NCBI GenBank assembly: GCA_944739405.2
Contig: OX123186.2
Span: 13,290,995 to 13,354,994 of the forward strand
Source of the DNA: Euclidia mi
Lineage: Eukaryota; Arthropoda; Insecta; Lepidoptera; Erebidae
Direction of reading: 5' to 3'
Length of the DNA stretch: 64,000 nucleotides
Shown here: positions 11,150 through 21,629 of the stretch, piece by piece
How the letters are laid out: every line of letters begins with the position of its first letter
Position numbering within the stretch: the first letter of the stretch is position 1
Translations under genes and position numbers: made by a program
Notes under the pieces: model-generated
Told to the model about the DNA's origin: nothing
Database searches by the model: none
The model's input: the letters and a program-made list of their open reading frames with translations, nothing else

Positions 11150-11363
11150 TCTTATACTAAAATATAAAGCTTAAGAGTTTATTTGTTTGTTTGTTTGTTG
11201 AACGCACTAATCTCAGGAAATAGTGGACCGATTTCAAAAATTCTTTCAGTGTTAGATAGCCCATTTATCGAGAAAGGATATAGGCTATACAACATCACGC
11301 TATGAGCCACGGGAGCAGAGCAGTAGCCTTAAATAACGCGGTTGTAACCGCGGGCTCATCTAG
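11150..11363 (+). mobile_element. Non-autonomous Helitron, complete
   Basis: A 214-bp element begins with TC (TCTTATACTAAAATATAAAG) and carries the TTTGTTTGTTTG block. It ends with a perfect 7-bp hairpin (CGCGGTT-GT-AACCGCG at 11338-11353), an 8-nt spacer, and CTAG at 11360-11363. It sits between A and T, the known Helitron target, without target duplication. It encodes no Rep-helicase and must be mobilised in trans by rolling-circle replication. The 5' family signature recurs in a fragment at 57738-57881. Confidence 0.85.
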
Positions 11364-12936
11364 TATTAGAATATGATCGCAGACAGACCCACAGTTTTAT
11401 TTTTATTTTACTGTTACTGGTCGATCATGTTGGAATTTCGAGAAATCCCTTCTGAGATCCACCTCCACGATCCCAAAACGCATACTTGCCAAGTTTTAGG
11501 CTTCTTGCGCCTTATGGTTTGGCTGTGCCTTGTCTGTCAGTCAAGCAGTAACGGATGAACTAATATATAAAGAATATAAATATTCTATCTATCTGCCGGT
11601 ATGGATGAAATCGTGACTACATCTACTGGTGATCTGTGACATTTTTAAAGCATTCAAATGGTCATTAAAAACACATATACATATAATGATATAAATTATC
11701 TTAATTATAATTAAAATATAAACAATGTATAACCTAACACCGTGACAGAAAAAATAAACAAATCGATGTGATATTGGAACTAATATTTAGATATAATTAA
11801 GACATCGAAGTTGACCTGAATGAAGTTTGATTGAAACTTAAAGTGAGCCTGTTATTGAGTAAATAGATACATGATATCATAACTAAAATTAATTATTCAA
11901 TATGATTTTAAGTCAGATGAAAATTAAATAGTGTGTTTACATAACATTCTGTGTCAGGGACTTGAAATAATTTTATACTGAAACATAAAATTATAAATAA
12001 AATATTACTATCAGTTGAATAAATTCACTGATTTAGCTATTTATTAAAAGTTTTTAATGTCGAGGTCATTGTAATACCAATGTTTAGTAGGTATGTTATA
12101 CGTAATCAACAATGTAATACGTATTTTCTCCAAAAGGTCGTTGTTGTCTGGGATACAAAATAATGGTATCTGCGTAACAGGTTAGCAATGTCCTCACTAG
12201 GCAATCGCTGTTTTACAAACAATTTACCCGTGCCGTAGGAAACTCGGTTCAATCAATTTTATCGAGGACTAGAAATACGTAGGAGACGAAACATCACATC
12301 AGTATAATATGTCAACAAGGATACTCTCTATTCCGTACTCACATAGTCCGGTACGACAAGAATTTGATACGACTTCGACCAGAGAATATTCAAAGTTAAT
12401 GTCAATTGTTAATTATTTATTCTTATCGGTTACACAGCAATACTTATAAAAGTCATTTCTTTTTGTGAAACCAGTTTTGGGATGAGGCTTGAGGCTCGAG
12501 GCTATGAGAAGAATCTGAAAGGAACTCTTTTAAAAACAGAATCTTAAATTATAAGCGCAAATAATATTGAGCACCATCACTATGTATATAGAAACAGAAT
12601 TATTAAGTATTCCAGCAGGAGCCTTAGCTTATCAAAATGCAGCTAAACGACTACTCTTAAAATTGGTGTACCCTGTTGAATTTCTGCCATTTCAAACGGC
12701 ATACTTATTTCTTAAAAATTCAATATTGATGTGGAAGAAAACTAAAATGTTTATAAAATATGTATGATAAAATGTAATTCAATAATAATAATATGTAACG
12801 ATGTAGTACACACGGACACACACTGCCTCGAAGAAATATGACAGATGATCTCATCTGGATATTCTTGCAATCTCCGCATATAGCATAGTAATGTATACAG
12901 TCATTGTATATAAGTGAAATACAATAAAACACTTAC
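11364..12936. other. Intergenic, no gene seen
   Basis: AT-rich, with no credible frame or element boundary. The interval contains only short open stretches. Confidence 0.5.
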
Positions 12937-13010
12937 CTGACATGGCGAGCGTGGTCTGTTTCGTTCGTCGACTAAAACTGTAATGTCGATAAACGTTGTT
13001 TAATGAATAA
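12937..13010 (-). CDS. Candidate first exon with start codon
   Basis: On the minus strand the sequence CGCTCGCCATGTCAG is followed directly by a consensus splice donor GTAAGTG at 12936-12930. The ATG (12943-12941) has CGCC before it, a reasonable insect start context, and would leave a phase-1 exon encoding only Met-Ser plus one base. The local sequence is richer in CpG than its surroundings. If real, it is the first coding exon of a gene whose remaining exons lie to the left. No partner acceptor can be assigned, so this is tentative; the 5' end given is arbitrary. Confidence 0.3.
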
Positions 13011-13480
13011 ATTAAACGGGGACCGTGGATAATTGGCTATCGTGTATTCCCTATGTCCCAGTACGTTCACACCTCGGTTTGATACAAATAACGGACAAAT
13101 ATTTCAAAAATTCATTATTATAAACTAGAGTTCGCTTGCAGCTCTGCATACATAAATCAGGTTACGCCATTCATCAAGATTGAAGCTATCTATTGATGAA
13201 AATCGTTAAAAAAAAATTTTGTGTTTGTCACGTTCATACAGACAGATAGGAAGAAAAGGGAACCTAATTGAATAATAATTCTAATTTTAATTATGTTTAG
13301 TTATGTAATTAAAACCTTGTAGAACCATTTCTACAAACTGAATTCAGAATAGTATCTTTGGTCTAAACTAGTTATAAGCATCATACTTCCAGCTTTATAT
13401 CGGTTGCATCCAAAAAAAAAATTTCATCTCGGATCCTGGGTTCTTCAACAGATTTTTTGAAATAAAAGCTTTTCTACAGA
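13011..13480. other. Intergenic, no gene seen
   Basis: AT-rich sequence with no supported feature. It abuts the truncated LINE fragment on its right. Confidence 0.5.
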
Positions 13481-13483
13481 CCG

Positions 13484-13899
13484 GCAGAATGCTTCGCATC
13501 CCCTGGACGGCGCGACGCACCAATATCTCGATTTTAAAAGAGCTGAAGCTAAACAAACATCAACAGCTCTCGACTGTCTGCCTCCACCGGATATTGCAAT
13601 ACTTCGGCCACATAGCGCGCCGAGGCACAGATAACTTCGAAAAGCTCATCATAACTGGCAAAGTGGATGGCAAGCGACAGAGAGGACAAAGCCCGAAAAG
13701 ATGGTCTGACCAGGTGTCCGAAGAACTTCAAATGCTGGTGTCTCAGGCTCTCCATGAAGCACAAGATCGTAGCAAATGTCGAAGCCTGCTGCAGCGTTTC
13801 CGTCGGAGCCACGATCCTCAGCAGAGAGGGACCGACTTGAGGAGGAGGAGGAGGAGGACAGACCGACTGCTGTCTTACCTGCGCAATCCAATGAGATAG
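13484..13899 (+). pseudogene. 5'-truncated LINE RT C-terminal tail
   Basis: A 136-codon frame starting MLRIPWTARRTN matches the extreme C-terminus of lepidopteran endonuclease-reverse transcriptase LINEs of RTE-like type. Diagnostic stretches are RILQYFGHIARRGTDN, KLIITGKVDGKRQRGQSPKRW and, further on, EAQDRSKCRSLL. Only the region after the polymerase thumb is present, so this is a dead 5'-truncated insertion. A GAG microsatellite at about 13837-13857 interrupts the 3' part. It belongs to a family different from the LINE at 37.2-38.9 kb. Confidence 0.75.
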
Positions 13900-13964
13900 A
13901 TATATATCGTGCCAGTGAGTTCAAAGGAACTGAGCCCCCATAACGACTGTCGAGGGTCTTCATG

Positions 13965-14790
13965 ACAAGCGATAGTTAACTATTTAAAACACACAACATC
14001 GAAAAGTTAATGGCAGCTTAGGTGGCCCTTTCCGGCCTACATGCAGTCTGTGGGCCTCTTGAATTGACTACCGCTGTCTTATATTAAAAATCAAGCGTTA
14101 ATACTCTAACCAAGCATAGGTTTTAGGACCCCACTTTTTGGTTCTGTCTTTTTCTTTGGTTTTTTTGCTTCAGCCAACTCAGCATCTAAAACCTAACCTT
14201 AAACTTTTGTACCTAAATGGAGAAGGTTTCACTTTCAAAAGTCATAACACGTCAGAACTGGCCATAAAATATAACGAACATGTACGTTGTTGACCTAAAC
14301 GTGAAAAAATAATAATATGGAAGGCAAGTCCGCCATTTATTTATTAACGTTATGTCTTCGCGTATGTTGTACCTACTAACATTACCAAAATGTTTTTATT
14401 TTGTTGTTGTAAATATGGCTACTAGTAATGAGAATGTTGATAAAATATTAGTAATATTAAATAGTGTGTTCTAAGTGTAAAGAATTTATATTTGTTCAAA
14501 GAAATTTGTTTAAAAATACAAACTATAACTGTCGTTGTGAGATATGGTATGTTGAATGACTGGATGTAAAGCGAATATTAATGTTTTTCGATTTTCAATA
14601 GGAAATTACTCAATAAGATTATACACGCTGATGTTTTATTGGTTTAGGAAAAAAAACCTCACGTTGGAAAAAATGTCTGCTATTCATATTCAAAATCAAA
14701 ATTTACCTACCACGTAAAATAAAAAAGTTATAAACGTCCATATTTCTAGAAAATACGTAGTAATGCGCGACTCGATCGTCGATCGACTCG
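13965..14790. other. Intergenic, no gene seen
   Basis: AT-rich DNA. No coding or repeat structure that I can support before the palindrome at 14795. Confidence 0.5.
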
Positions 14791-14794
14791 TCGG

Positions 14795-14871
14795 CGCGCT
14801 GTAGGTACCTAAAAACAGCTGTTGACGTCGCGCGGCGAGGTCAACAGCTGTTTTAGGTACCGTACAGCGCG
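14795..14871. repeat. Large palindrome, 32-bp arms
   Basis: The arm at 14795-14826 is the near-perfect reverse complement of 14840-14871 (one or two differences around GGTACC/TACGG), separated by a 13-nt GC-rich spacer. Each arm contains CAGCTGTTGAC. It may be the tip of a foldback element or an extruding cruciform; no target duplication was identified. Confidence 0.85.
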
Positions 14872-14879
14872 TGTAACAG

Positions 14880-15780
14880 TAGGTAACTACCTACCCATAA
14901 AACACGTATCAGTCAGCAAAGCACTTCTACTGGGGCTATACTAACGAGAAATGCCATTAATTATTGCGATAATGTACGTTAACCTTAGGTGTAGCCACGA
15001 TTTAACGCGATAATTTGACAACGGCATTAACATTAGCGTTTGGCGTTTTTATCGCCAATGATGGGCATTCACGTTGACGTTTTAGTCACCTACTTTAAAA
15101 AAATATCGCAATAGTTATCGCGCTAGCAGACATTGACGTTAGCCGGTAGTGAGGCAGGCCCCAGCATAAGAAGTACGGATGGATAGTGATACCTAATTTA
15201 CGTACTTACAAAACACACATTAATTACGATGACAACTTCATTAATTTTAAGCATGTACAACACATGTAACTAAATAGCTGTACCTACCTATTCCTTCGTA
15301 AGTCAACAGAAATAAGCTGTGGGTTCACGCAATCATAATAAACTAGTGGACGAAAAGTAGAACTTATTGTTATTTACGTATTAATCGTCGGTACATAATC
15401 ATTTTCAATAACTAGTAAAAGCCGAATTTAGGTATTTACTTATTTCTGGCGTGTTTAAAACATTTTATCAACGATGGTATTCACAACAATGAGTAAAGCA
15501 AATCACCTTTACAGTCTTCTGCTTACATCACAATCAATTTACACATTTGCACACACATGTTTCTCGCGTTCTCGCGACTCCGTTTCTTCTTTGTACACAA
15601 ATCTTATAACCTTGATCCACTAATAAAATCCTATGGAGTCAGGTCAGGTTGTGGCCTATCAATCCACTAGCGAACACATCAGTATTGTAAGGATCCACGA
15701 TTGTAGTTTAATTACGTAACACGGACACAGAGTGACGGGAGCGTGTTAAACGACTGTCCCATTGACCTAATTTCTTAAGA
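14880..15780. other. Intergenic, no gene seen
   Basis: AT-rich. It contains several ATCGCG/CGCGATAA motifs between 14950 and 15130 that look like decayed inverted repeats but do not align convincingly. Confidence 0.45.
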
Positions 15781-15784
15781 CTGA

Positions 15785-15985
15785 AGGTCAACTTGCGCCC
15801 GCGCTGCACGGGGCGCACCTCGCCGCGCCGCCGCCCCGCCCCCGCCCCCTGCTGGCACCCTGCAGCGGAGGGTGGCGCGTGCACATGGCGGGGAGTGGGA
15901 GGGCGGTAATAACTGCCAGTGTGTGTGTGACACGATCGCTCGTACTTCGCCAGTGTGCGGCAGTGATACTTCGTGTTCTAGTACT
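15785..15985 (+). promoter_or_regulatory. GC-rich island, candidate promoter/first exon
   Basis: About 120 bp of very GC- and CpG-rich sequence (15793-15905, dominated by CGCCGC and CCCGCCCC runs) stands alone in an AT-rich window. On its right are GTGTGTGTGTGA and CCAGTGTGCGGCAGTG, with CAGT cores resembling the arthropod initiator. This arrangement is common at lepidopteran non-coding first exons and CpG-type promoters. Orientation and the gene driven are unknown; a plus-strand transcript would begin near 15950. The only short frame downstream starts at the ATG near 16072 and has 13 codons. Confidence 0.45.
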
Positions 15986-16540
15986 ATTAAATTAATTAAT
16001 TTATCAAGATTGTTTTAGCTTATATTACAAATATTATAAGCTGGTTAGGTTCTATTAACGATATGTAATAAGATGGCTTTCGCTCCAAAACCAATTAAAA
16101 ATCAGCCTGTATAGTCTTACAGTAAAGACTGTAAAACTGCAAATGCATTTAGACTTACACATAATCGTAATACATAGTATTTAGATCGATTTTTCAAGGA
16201 TTAATTCGCTACTCGGCTAAAAACAAAGGCGACAACGGCAATCAATACATGTATGGTTACCTATTACTAGAAAAGTTTATTTACATTTTCTTCAGATCGG
16301 TAGGCAACATTACTTATTTTGTTAATTTTTCTATGATCGCTAATAGGTTATGGCTTGAACCACCAATTAAATGAACACACAAGTGGGTGTGGAAAACATT
16401 TCTGAACTTTTTTTTCATTAGCTAAATTCAGTACGTGTATTTACTAACGAATATTCTAGCTATGTTTGTGAGTGTGGCTAATCCTTTCGTAGAATTCATT
16501 TTCATGCGCATTTTTCATTGACACTATGAATTATTGTTAA
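15986..16540. other. Intergenic, possible leader, no CDS
   Basis: AT-rich sequence downstream of the GC-rich island. No long frame; it might contain 5' UTR or intron sequence if the island is a promoter. Confidence 0.4.
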
Positions 16541-16878
16541 AATAAAAAATAACTACGTTAAAAAACCGACATCAAAAACGATTACCGGAAAAAAATATAA
16601 ATATTTAATATTAATTAAATACTTTATATGTGCTGTTTACTAATAGGTTTACCGTCGGTGCCAAGCCAATTTAATACTTACGAAGTAATGTATTAATTTG
16701 CTCGTATTCATTTATGTGATTAAATTATAATTATTTGTTTAATGCTTGGCACCAACTTCAACCCTATTAGTAAATAGCACATATAAAAAATAGATAGTAT
16801 TTAATTAATATTGAATATTTATTATTTTTCCGTTTTTAGTTTTTGATGTCGATTTTTTTAACGTAGTTTTATTTATTT
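16541..16878. mobile_element. Foldback MITE with ~130-bp inverted arms
   Basis: The left arm 16541-16668 and right arm 16742-16878 are inverted copies. Shared blocks in order are ACTACGTTAAAAAA, CGACATCAAAAAC, AATATTAATTAAATACT, ATATGTGCT, TTTACTAATAGG and GGTGCCAAGC. The non-palindromic centre is about 73 bp. There is no coding capacity. Termini and target duplication cannot be fixed with confidence, so the superfamily is open. A GTCGGTGCCAGCCAAGC block at about 60693-60710 may be a relic of a related copy. Confidence 0.85.
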
Positions 16879-16903
16879 AATACTTTTTAGTGTATTGTTG
16901 TAT

Positions 16904-17255
16904 TGTCAGTAGTGTAATATTGGGGCTTCTGCATCACTCACCTCGCTTCGCTCCGTTCGCAATGCAGAGCACCCCAAAATCACACTACTGACATGATTGA
17001 TCGATTAATATAAATGTGATCTGTATCACTCAGAACAAAGTGAGCTGACGCAGACGCTCCCAATAATACCGTTGTTATCTGCGATCCGTCTGATTCACGA
17101 TATAATATTGTATTTCATTCACCGACATATCATTGTAGTAGGTACCAATGCAATGGGACAACTTACTGTCGTTTCTAGTTTGAGATGCTAATGTATAAAC
17201 AACATTCTCAAGTTCGACTGCTGTGTTCGGTCGACGCGATCAGTCCGATCGGTTG
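16904..17255 (+). repeat. Composite repeat with 90-bp palindromic end
   Basis: The first 90 bp (16904-16993) is a foldback bounded by TGTCAGTAGTGT and its complement, with GGGGCTTCTGCAT and GCAGAGCACCCC arms. The next 260 bp contain ATTAATATAAATGTGATC, TTATCTGCGATCCGTC and ACAACATTCTCAAGTTCG. The same blocks occur in reverse complement at 29229-29352 and 29835-30065, so this is one non-autonomous family present as one longer and two partial copies. Confidence 0.8.
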
Positions 17256-17529
17256 TTGTGTGTATCATAATCTGGTATGGTGTCGAACTGACATAGCCAA
17301 GCAAAAATTATCGCGCGCACTTAAATAAGTACAATAAACAACAATATCATGTTCGATCACGGCACATCGTTGCATCGAAACGATTTGGTGCACATCTTGT
17401 ACTAATGAATGCATAGGCCTTCCGTATAATGAGAGGTTAGCTTTCACTAGCAACTATAACTCAATAATAAAGTTGTGGACACTACCACATTGCAACAATA
17501 TAGCTGAGTGTACACATATTTTTCACAGA

Positions 17530-17625
17530 CTAATCTTATGCCTTGCAATGTTTTCTTTTATATGTAATACTTTTCCTGTGTCTGTGACAAATAAATAGTT
17601 TTTCTCTTTCTTTCTTTCTTAGTAA
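17530..17625 (+). repeat. LINE 3' tail with TTTC repeats
   Basis: The sequence GTGACAAATAAATAG followed by a CTTT run (about 17600-17620) resembles the 3' terminus and microsatellite tail of a non-LTR retrotransposon. The remainder of the element is missing. A similar AAATAAAATGA-(TTTC)n tail occurs near 52405-52440. Confidence 0.5.
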
Positions 17626-17699
17626 GTAGCCAGCAGTATTATGGAGACATAATAATTGATTATAATACAAAAAAATAAAGTAAAAAAAAAACATAAAAA

Positions 17700-17835
17700 C
17701 AAAATCCAAACCGGAACAATACTCATTTGTTCCGTGCGGGAATCGAACCCGCAACACGTTGGTGCATTAGTTGCTGCGTCTATTAAACCTACTATTTACA
17801 TTGTGATGCCAGTCATACTCTTAGCCAATGCGCCA
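17700..17835 (-). mobile_element. tRNA-derived SINE head, minus strand
   Basis: On the minus strand an A-box-like GGCGCATTGGCTAAGAG is followed about 80 nt on by the B box GGGTTCGATTCCCGC of a tRNA-type RNA polymerase III promoter. The spacing is longer than in a tRNA and no acceptor stem pairs, so this is a SINE relic and not a functional tRNA gene. Confidence 0.65.
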
Positions 17836-17839
17836 AACG

Positions 17840-18685
17840 TGTCGTCAAAGATGTGATAAAATATTGGACCACTTTGTCCTAACATGACGTGTATAGAATT
17901 ATCCAAGATAATCAATAACTCAGTACAAACGTTTATTTTTTATAATTACGATAATAAAATCTTCTAATATATAATATATTTAAGTAGTAGACAATTAGGA
18001 TTATTGATGGATGATTTATATATCTTAGTCTACTAATAGCACTTAAAAATACAATAAATGTTAGATTAGGAATCACTTATTTCTTATAAGATTATTTAAT
18101 TACTCTTTTAATAATAATAATTATATATAAAAAAAATCTGTTTGTTTCATTTCCCAACGTTCAATATTCACCCGGCCTAAATCTGTAAAATTGTAGAACG
18201 AGTTCTATAACAAAAATCACTTTGAAATCCATTGTCATATCTTTAAATTAACATTAAAATGAGCAGGATAGCTATATCTAACACAGCGTTTGCGACTTGA
18301 GAGTTTAAGAATAAGGCAAGATTTCTCAACATGGCAAATAACTACCAGAGATCTTATTTTTACTGGTTTCTTATATGTTTGTATGTATTCCACCAGAGTT
18401 AATTCTTTTACGACTTTCGTCTCAAGTTGTCTCCAAAACTCTAATATGGATAATGTGCTGTGAAAACACTTTCCATATCTAGAGTATTCGAAAGCATTCA
18501 CATTGCGAGTTCAGTATGAGAAATTAATAAAATAAAATCGACTTTATGTGCTCAGATGATAGAGATGAAATTCTAATAACAAATATTGTTTCAATTAAAT
18601 CTTCGAAGTAATTATTGTTGGAAACTAACACTAAGGCTTTAGAATTGAGGTCTCTAAGATAAACATCTGAGATATTAGTCCCTAT
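17840..18685. other. Unassigned; short minus-strand frames
   Basis: AT-rich. Minus-strand frames at 18235-18501 (88 codons) and 18524-18712 (62 codons) are open. The latter begins MHFSTTMMKIG inside the inverted repeat arm. They do not match any family I know, and could be decayed exons of a mobile element. Nothing else is supported. Confidence 0.35.
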
Positions 18686-18748
18686 TTTCATCATTGTTGT
18701 GCTGAAGTGCATTTCACTGAACTGTGAGTTTAAATTTGTTTGTGGTGG
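18686..18748 (+). repeat. Left arm of 63-bp inverted repeat
   Basis: Shows about 94 percent identity, in inverted orientation, to 19902-19964. Read outward (minus strand) it contains a TCAGT initiator-like motif three bases before an ATG that opens MHFSTTMMK. The arms bracket 1.15 kb containing the fragment at 19659-19862. Confidence 0.8.
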
Positions 18749-19658
18749 TTAACAAGTGTTGCAGAAAAAGTATGTGAGTATTATATTTTAATCAATTTTA
18801 TTCAGACTGTAATAGTTAATTGTTTTACAACTGAAAATACTCAATTAAGTTTCGATAAGATATTATTTTAAGCCTAACACCTTCGTCCGCCGCCAAAAGG
18901 TTTCTTTCGGGGGCCCACCGCATTCAATTCCTATGTCGTTTAAAGTTTTTCTTCTGATACTGTTATTCAATTTGATGAGATTTCTAAACATTTCTGTGAA
19001 AAGTAACAGCTAACAACTAACCAAGCCCTTTGAAGAATATGAGTCCTGTTGTTTCATACTGCTAGGAATGTTGGCAACAAAAAATACTTATTGCATTTTA
19101 ATAATGTTTTCGGGGCTCATTTGGTAAATAACGCTTTTTGGGTTGAAGAAGAAGACTCCGTGCCTTCAACATCTCGAGCAACAAAACAAAAAACCGGCGG
19201 CATCTCAAAAACAAGGCTGTGATGTGAAGAGAGATAAAAAGTGTCTCAGAAGAAGAAGGCTTTGCTTTCTAAAAACCCCATCGCTTCAGAATCAGAGTCT
19301 GATAGTGACGGGCTGACAACAAACAGAGTGAAAACGGAATACCGTCGTTTCAGAGTCTGAGGTAAGATTTTTTCAAATTATTGTTAAATTTTAATTTCAT
19401 TTAAAACATTAATTTTCAGTGTATGATTTTCTCCATCAAATTATACTTATTTGACGACATAAGAGTTTAAATAGATTTTTTCTAATAGCATGGCTATATT
19501 TATCTATAGGTAATTATGGTAACGTATGCCATAACTATCTATAATTAATGGTAACGTAGATGAGACAATGTAGAAGTCGCAATATTTATCTATTTTTTTA
19601 ATACTCTCACGTTTTATTATTTTTAATTAAGACTATAGAATCTTTCAACACCAAATAT

Positions 19659-19862
19659 ATGATAGCAGTTCCGAATACAGATATTTATAACATGTATTTT
19701 AAATGCTCTGAAAAATTAATATCTACATGTTTAGAGTTTGAACTTGCCGAATCTGGTTGGACTATTAATAGTATAAGTAATTTGAAAATAAACTTAAACA
19801 AGTACAAGTCCTGTAAGAGCTGGAATATACTTAGAATTGCCTGCGGTTATAAAAAACACTAA
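19659..19862 (+). pseudogene. Fragment of Polinton polymerase-associated protein
   Basis: A 67-codon frame containing LEFELAESGWTINSISNLKI and then NLNKYKS. I recall this Ser-Gly-Trp-Thr plus Asn-Lys-Tyr pattern from insect Polinton/Maverick proteins that precede or include the type-B DNA polymerase. A usual intervening segment between the NKYK part and the following SWNILRI part appears to be missing. It lies 3 kb from the Polinton morphogenesis block and may be a relic of the lost polymerase side. The assignment rests on recollection of the family pattern only. Confidence 0.35.
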
Positions 19863-19901
19863 GTCATGTTTGAATATACGCAACAATGACAATTTTGTAC
19901 G

Positions 19902-19964
19902 CCACCACAAACAGATTTAAATTCACAGTTTAGTGAAATGCACTTGAGCACAACAATGATGAAA
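19902..19964 (+). repeat. Right arm of 63-bp inverted repeat
   Basis: Inverted partner of 18686-18748, with four mismatches. On the plus strand it reads ATGCACTTGAGCACAACAAT, encoding the same MHxSTTMMK start as the left arm does on the minus strand. The initiator-like TCAGT of the left arm is TTAGT here. Confidence 0.8.
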
Positions 19965-19969
19965 TTTCA

Positions 19970-20540
19970 ATACTTTACCTTTGGGCATTATAGTTCAATA
20001 CTTTTAGTACGTGTAAGATTTACTCTATTTGTTCTACTTAACTAAAATAACATTGTAATATACCTACTTATAAAAGCTAATTACAATTGACTTAAATGTG
20101 TAATAAGTAAATTATTATAATCAAATAAAAATATGTGTAATAAAGGAATGTAACTAAGTATTGTAATAATCAATAAATGTATACCGTGTATTTTTTTTGT
20201 TTTTATTTGTTATGAATTAAGTTAAAAATGTTTTTATAAAATAAATGTGTATTCAAATAAAGTTGTTTAAATTTACTATTCTATAGCTAATTTCTATTTT
20301 TATTAATTAAAAATTAAACGATAAGAATTCAGCCACAACATTTATTTAACTTTTACATAAATATAAAGCATGCATACAAACATTGACTCATAACAATTAC
20401 ACATTTTTAAACAGATTACATTTATTTATTTTTAGAAATACAACTAAACTTAAATAAAAACATTATCTTAAGACTACTCAGTATGACACAATTTCTTACT
20501 TATTTTTTTTATTAATGTCTCTGTGATATCCATTACATCA
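19970..20540. other. Intergenic, 3' side of the spliced gene
   Basis: AT-rich sequence that would include the 3' UTR of the minus-strand spliced gene. TTTATT (AATAAA on the minus strand) occurs at several places around 20338-20430, any of which could be its polyadenylation signal. Confidence 0.4.
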
Positions 20541-20571
20541 TCATAAGGCTCCTCAACCACATATTGTGCAC

Positions 20572-21208
20572 TTAAGCAAGCCTCGTTTTTTTATTTTTGT
20601 CTACATAATCTAATTCACGAATATCTATCTTAATTAGAAGACGTCCTTGCTTAGGACGATTTCTTCGAACAATGTACGAATTTGCCGATGACGTTAATAA
20701 ACTTTGACGCTTTTTAGACGGTGACAATTTTTTTGACTTTGTAGAAAAGTTTGGTTCAATGTATGTCATGCCATCGTCTTGAGTGGAGAAATATGGGCTA
20801 GTAACCTGTAAAAAAATAAATCACACATAAATATATAATAATGTGGACGCGCACAATAAATGTTTATAAACATAAATACATTTTATGTAGTGCTTACCTG
20901 ATCAGAGGATTTGTTCCGATGCTTTTCAAAACATTCATAATTTCCTTGAGAGTAAAAAAATGGCTTGTTTTTTAACTGTCTACCATTCTCTGCCAAAGCA
21001 TTGTCCTGCAATGTAATAACATAAAAAATATAAATGAAAAGTTCATAACTATATGAATTCAACTATGAGGAATAAAATAATATTTACTAACCTCTTGTAT
21101 TTCTGTCTGGTCAACTTCGTCCAAAGGACGTGGGATTTGAGAATCAACATTATCAAATACAAATCTGTTAAGTCCTCCAATGTTGAGAATGCTGGGGCTG
21201 TATGACAT
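20572..21208 (-). CDS. Spliced gene, unknown protein, 3 coding exons
   Basis: Three consecutive coding exons on the minus strand: 21208-21092 (39 codons, ATG at 21208), 21005-20898 (36 codons) and 20805-20572 (77 codons plus stop). All are phase 0. Junctions are canonical: donors GTTAGT and GTAAGC, acceptors TTTTTTACAG and ACATTGCAG; introns are 86 and 92 bp. A leader exon ends at 21304 with donor GTAAGT and joins an acceptor at 21213. The product (152 aa) starts MSYSPSILNIGGLNRF and has an acidic first part, a Ser/Lys-rich basic middle (KSKKLSPSKKRQ) and a late RRNRPKQGRL. The frame stops soon after a seven-A run (plus-strand T run near 20586-20592). In the adjacent frame an acidic C-terminus is open for about 35 codons to a stop near 20480, so a one-base indel or sequencing error is likely. 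Function unknown; no transposon motif. Confidence 0.65.
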
Positions 21209-21303
21209 GATTCTGAAAATAAAACTAAAGTAAGATATCTAATTATTCATATAATAATATAATATAATATTGTAATAACTTATAACATTAAAAACGTACT
21301 TAC

Positions 21304-21365
21304 CAATAAAACTTGATTTCTCTGCTAGCAACAGGTCCTGTTTCGGCTGACTATGACAGCATAAT
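21304..21365 (-). promoter_or_regulatory. Non-coding leader exon of spliced gene
   Basis: The minus-strand sequence ending AAGTTTTATTG is followed by the consensus donor GTAAGTACG at 21303. It lies 91 bp upstream of the acceptor that precedes the start codon. A TCAGTC-like stretch is absent, but ATAGTCAGCCG lies near 21346; the true 5' end is unknown and the left limit of this entry is approximate. Confidence 0.45.
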
Positions 21366-21629
21366 GAAATAAGGAATGCAATTTTAAATCTGTATGATAT
21401 TCAATACCAAATGAAATCAATTATTAAAAATATAATATTGTAATACGAGAATACAAAATTCCTAACTTTCTAGACCTGTACAAACATGTTAAATGCTGGT
21501 ATTTATACTTTATGATATCTAATTTAGTGTTAAAGGTATAGCTACCTATAAATATGTGTGTTAGACATTCATTACAGTAATTGTCAAAATGAAGTTGATC
21601 AAGCAACCCATATCTTTGAAAGTTAATAA

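Noticed and set aside
14940..15140. Possible MITE from CGCGATAA / TTATCGCG pairs
   Set aside because: The pairs do not extend into alignable arms and no target duplication is visible.
17735..17757. Possible tRNA gene
   Set aside because: B box is good but A-box spacing is about 80 nt and no acceptor stem or anticodon arm forms; it is a SINE head.
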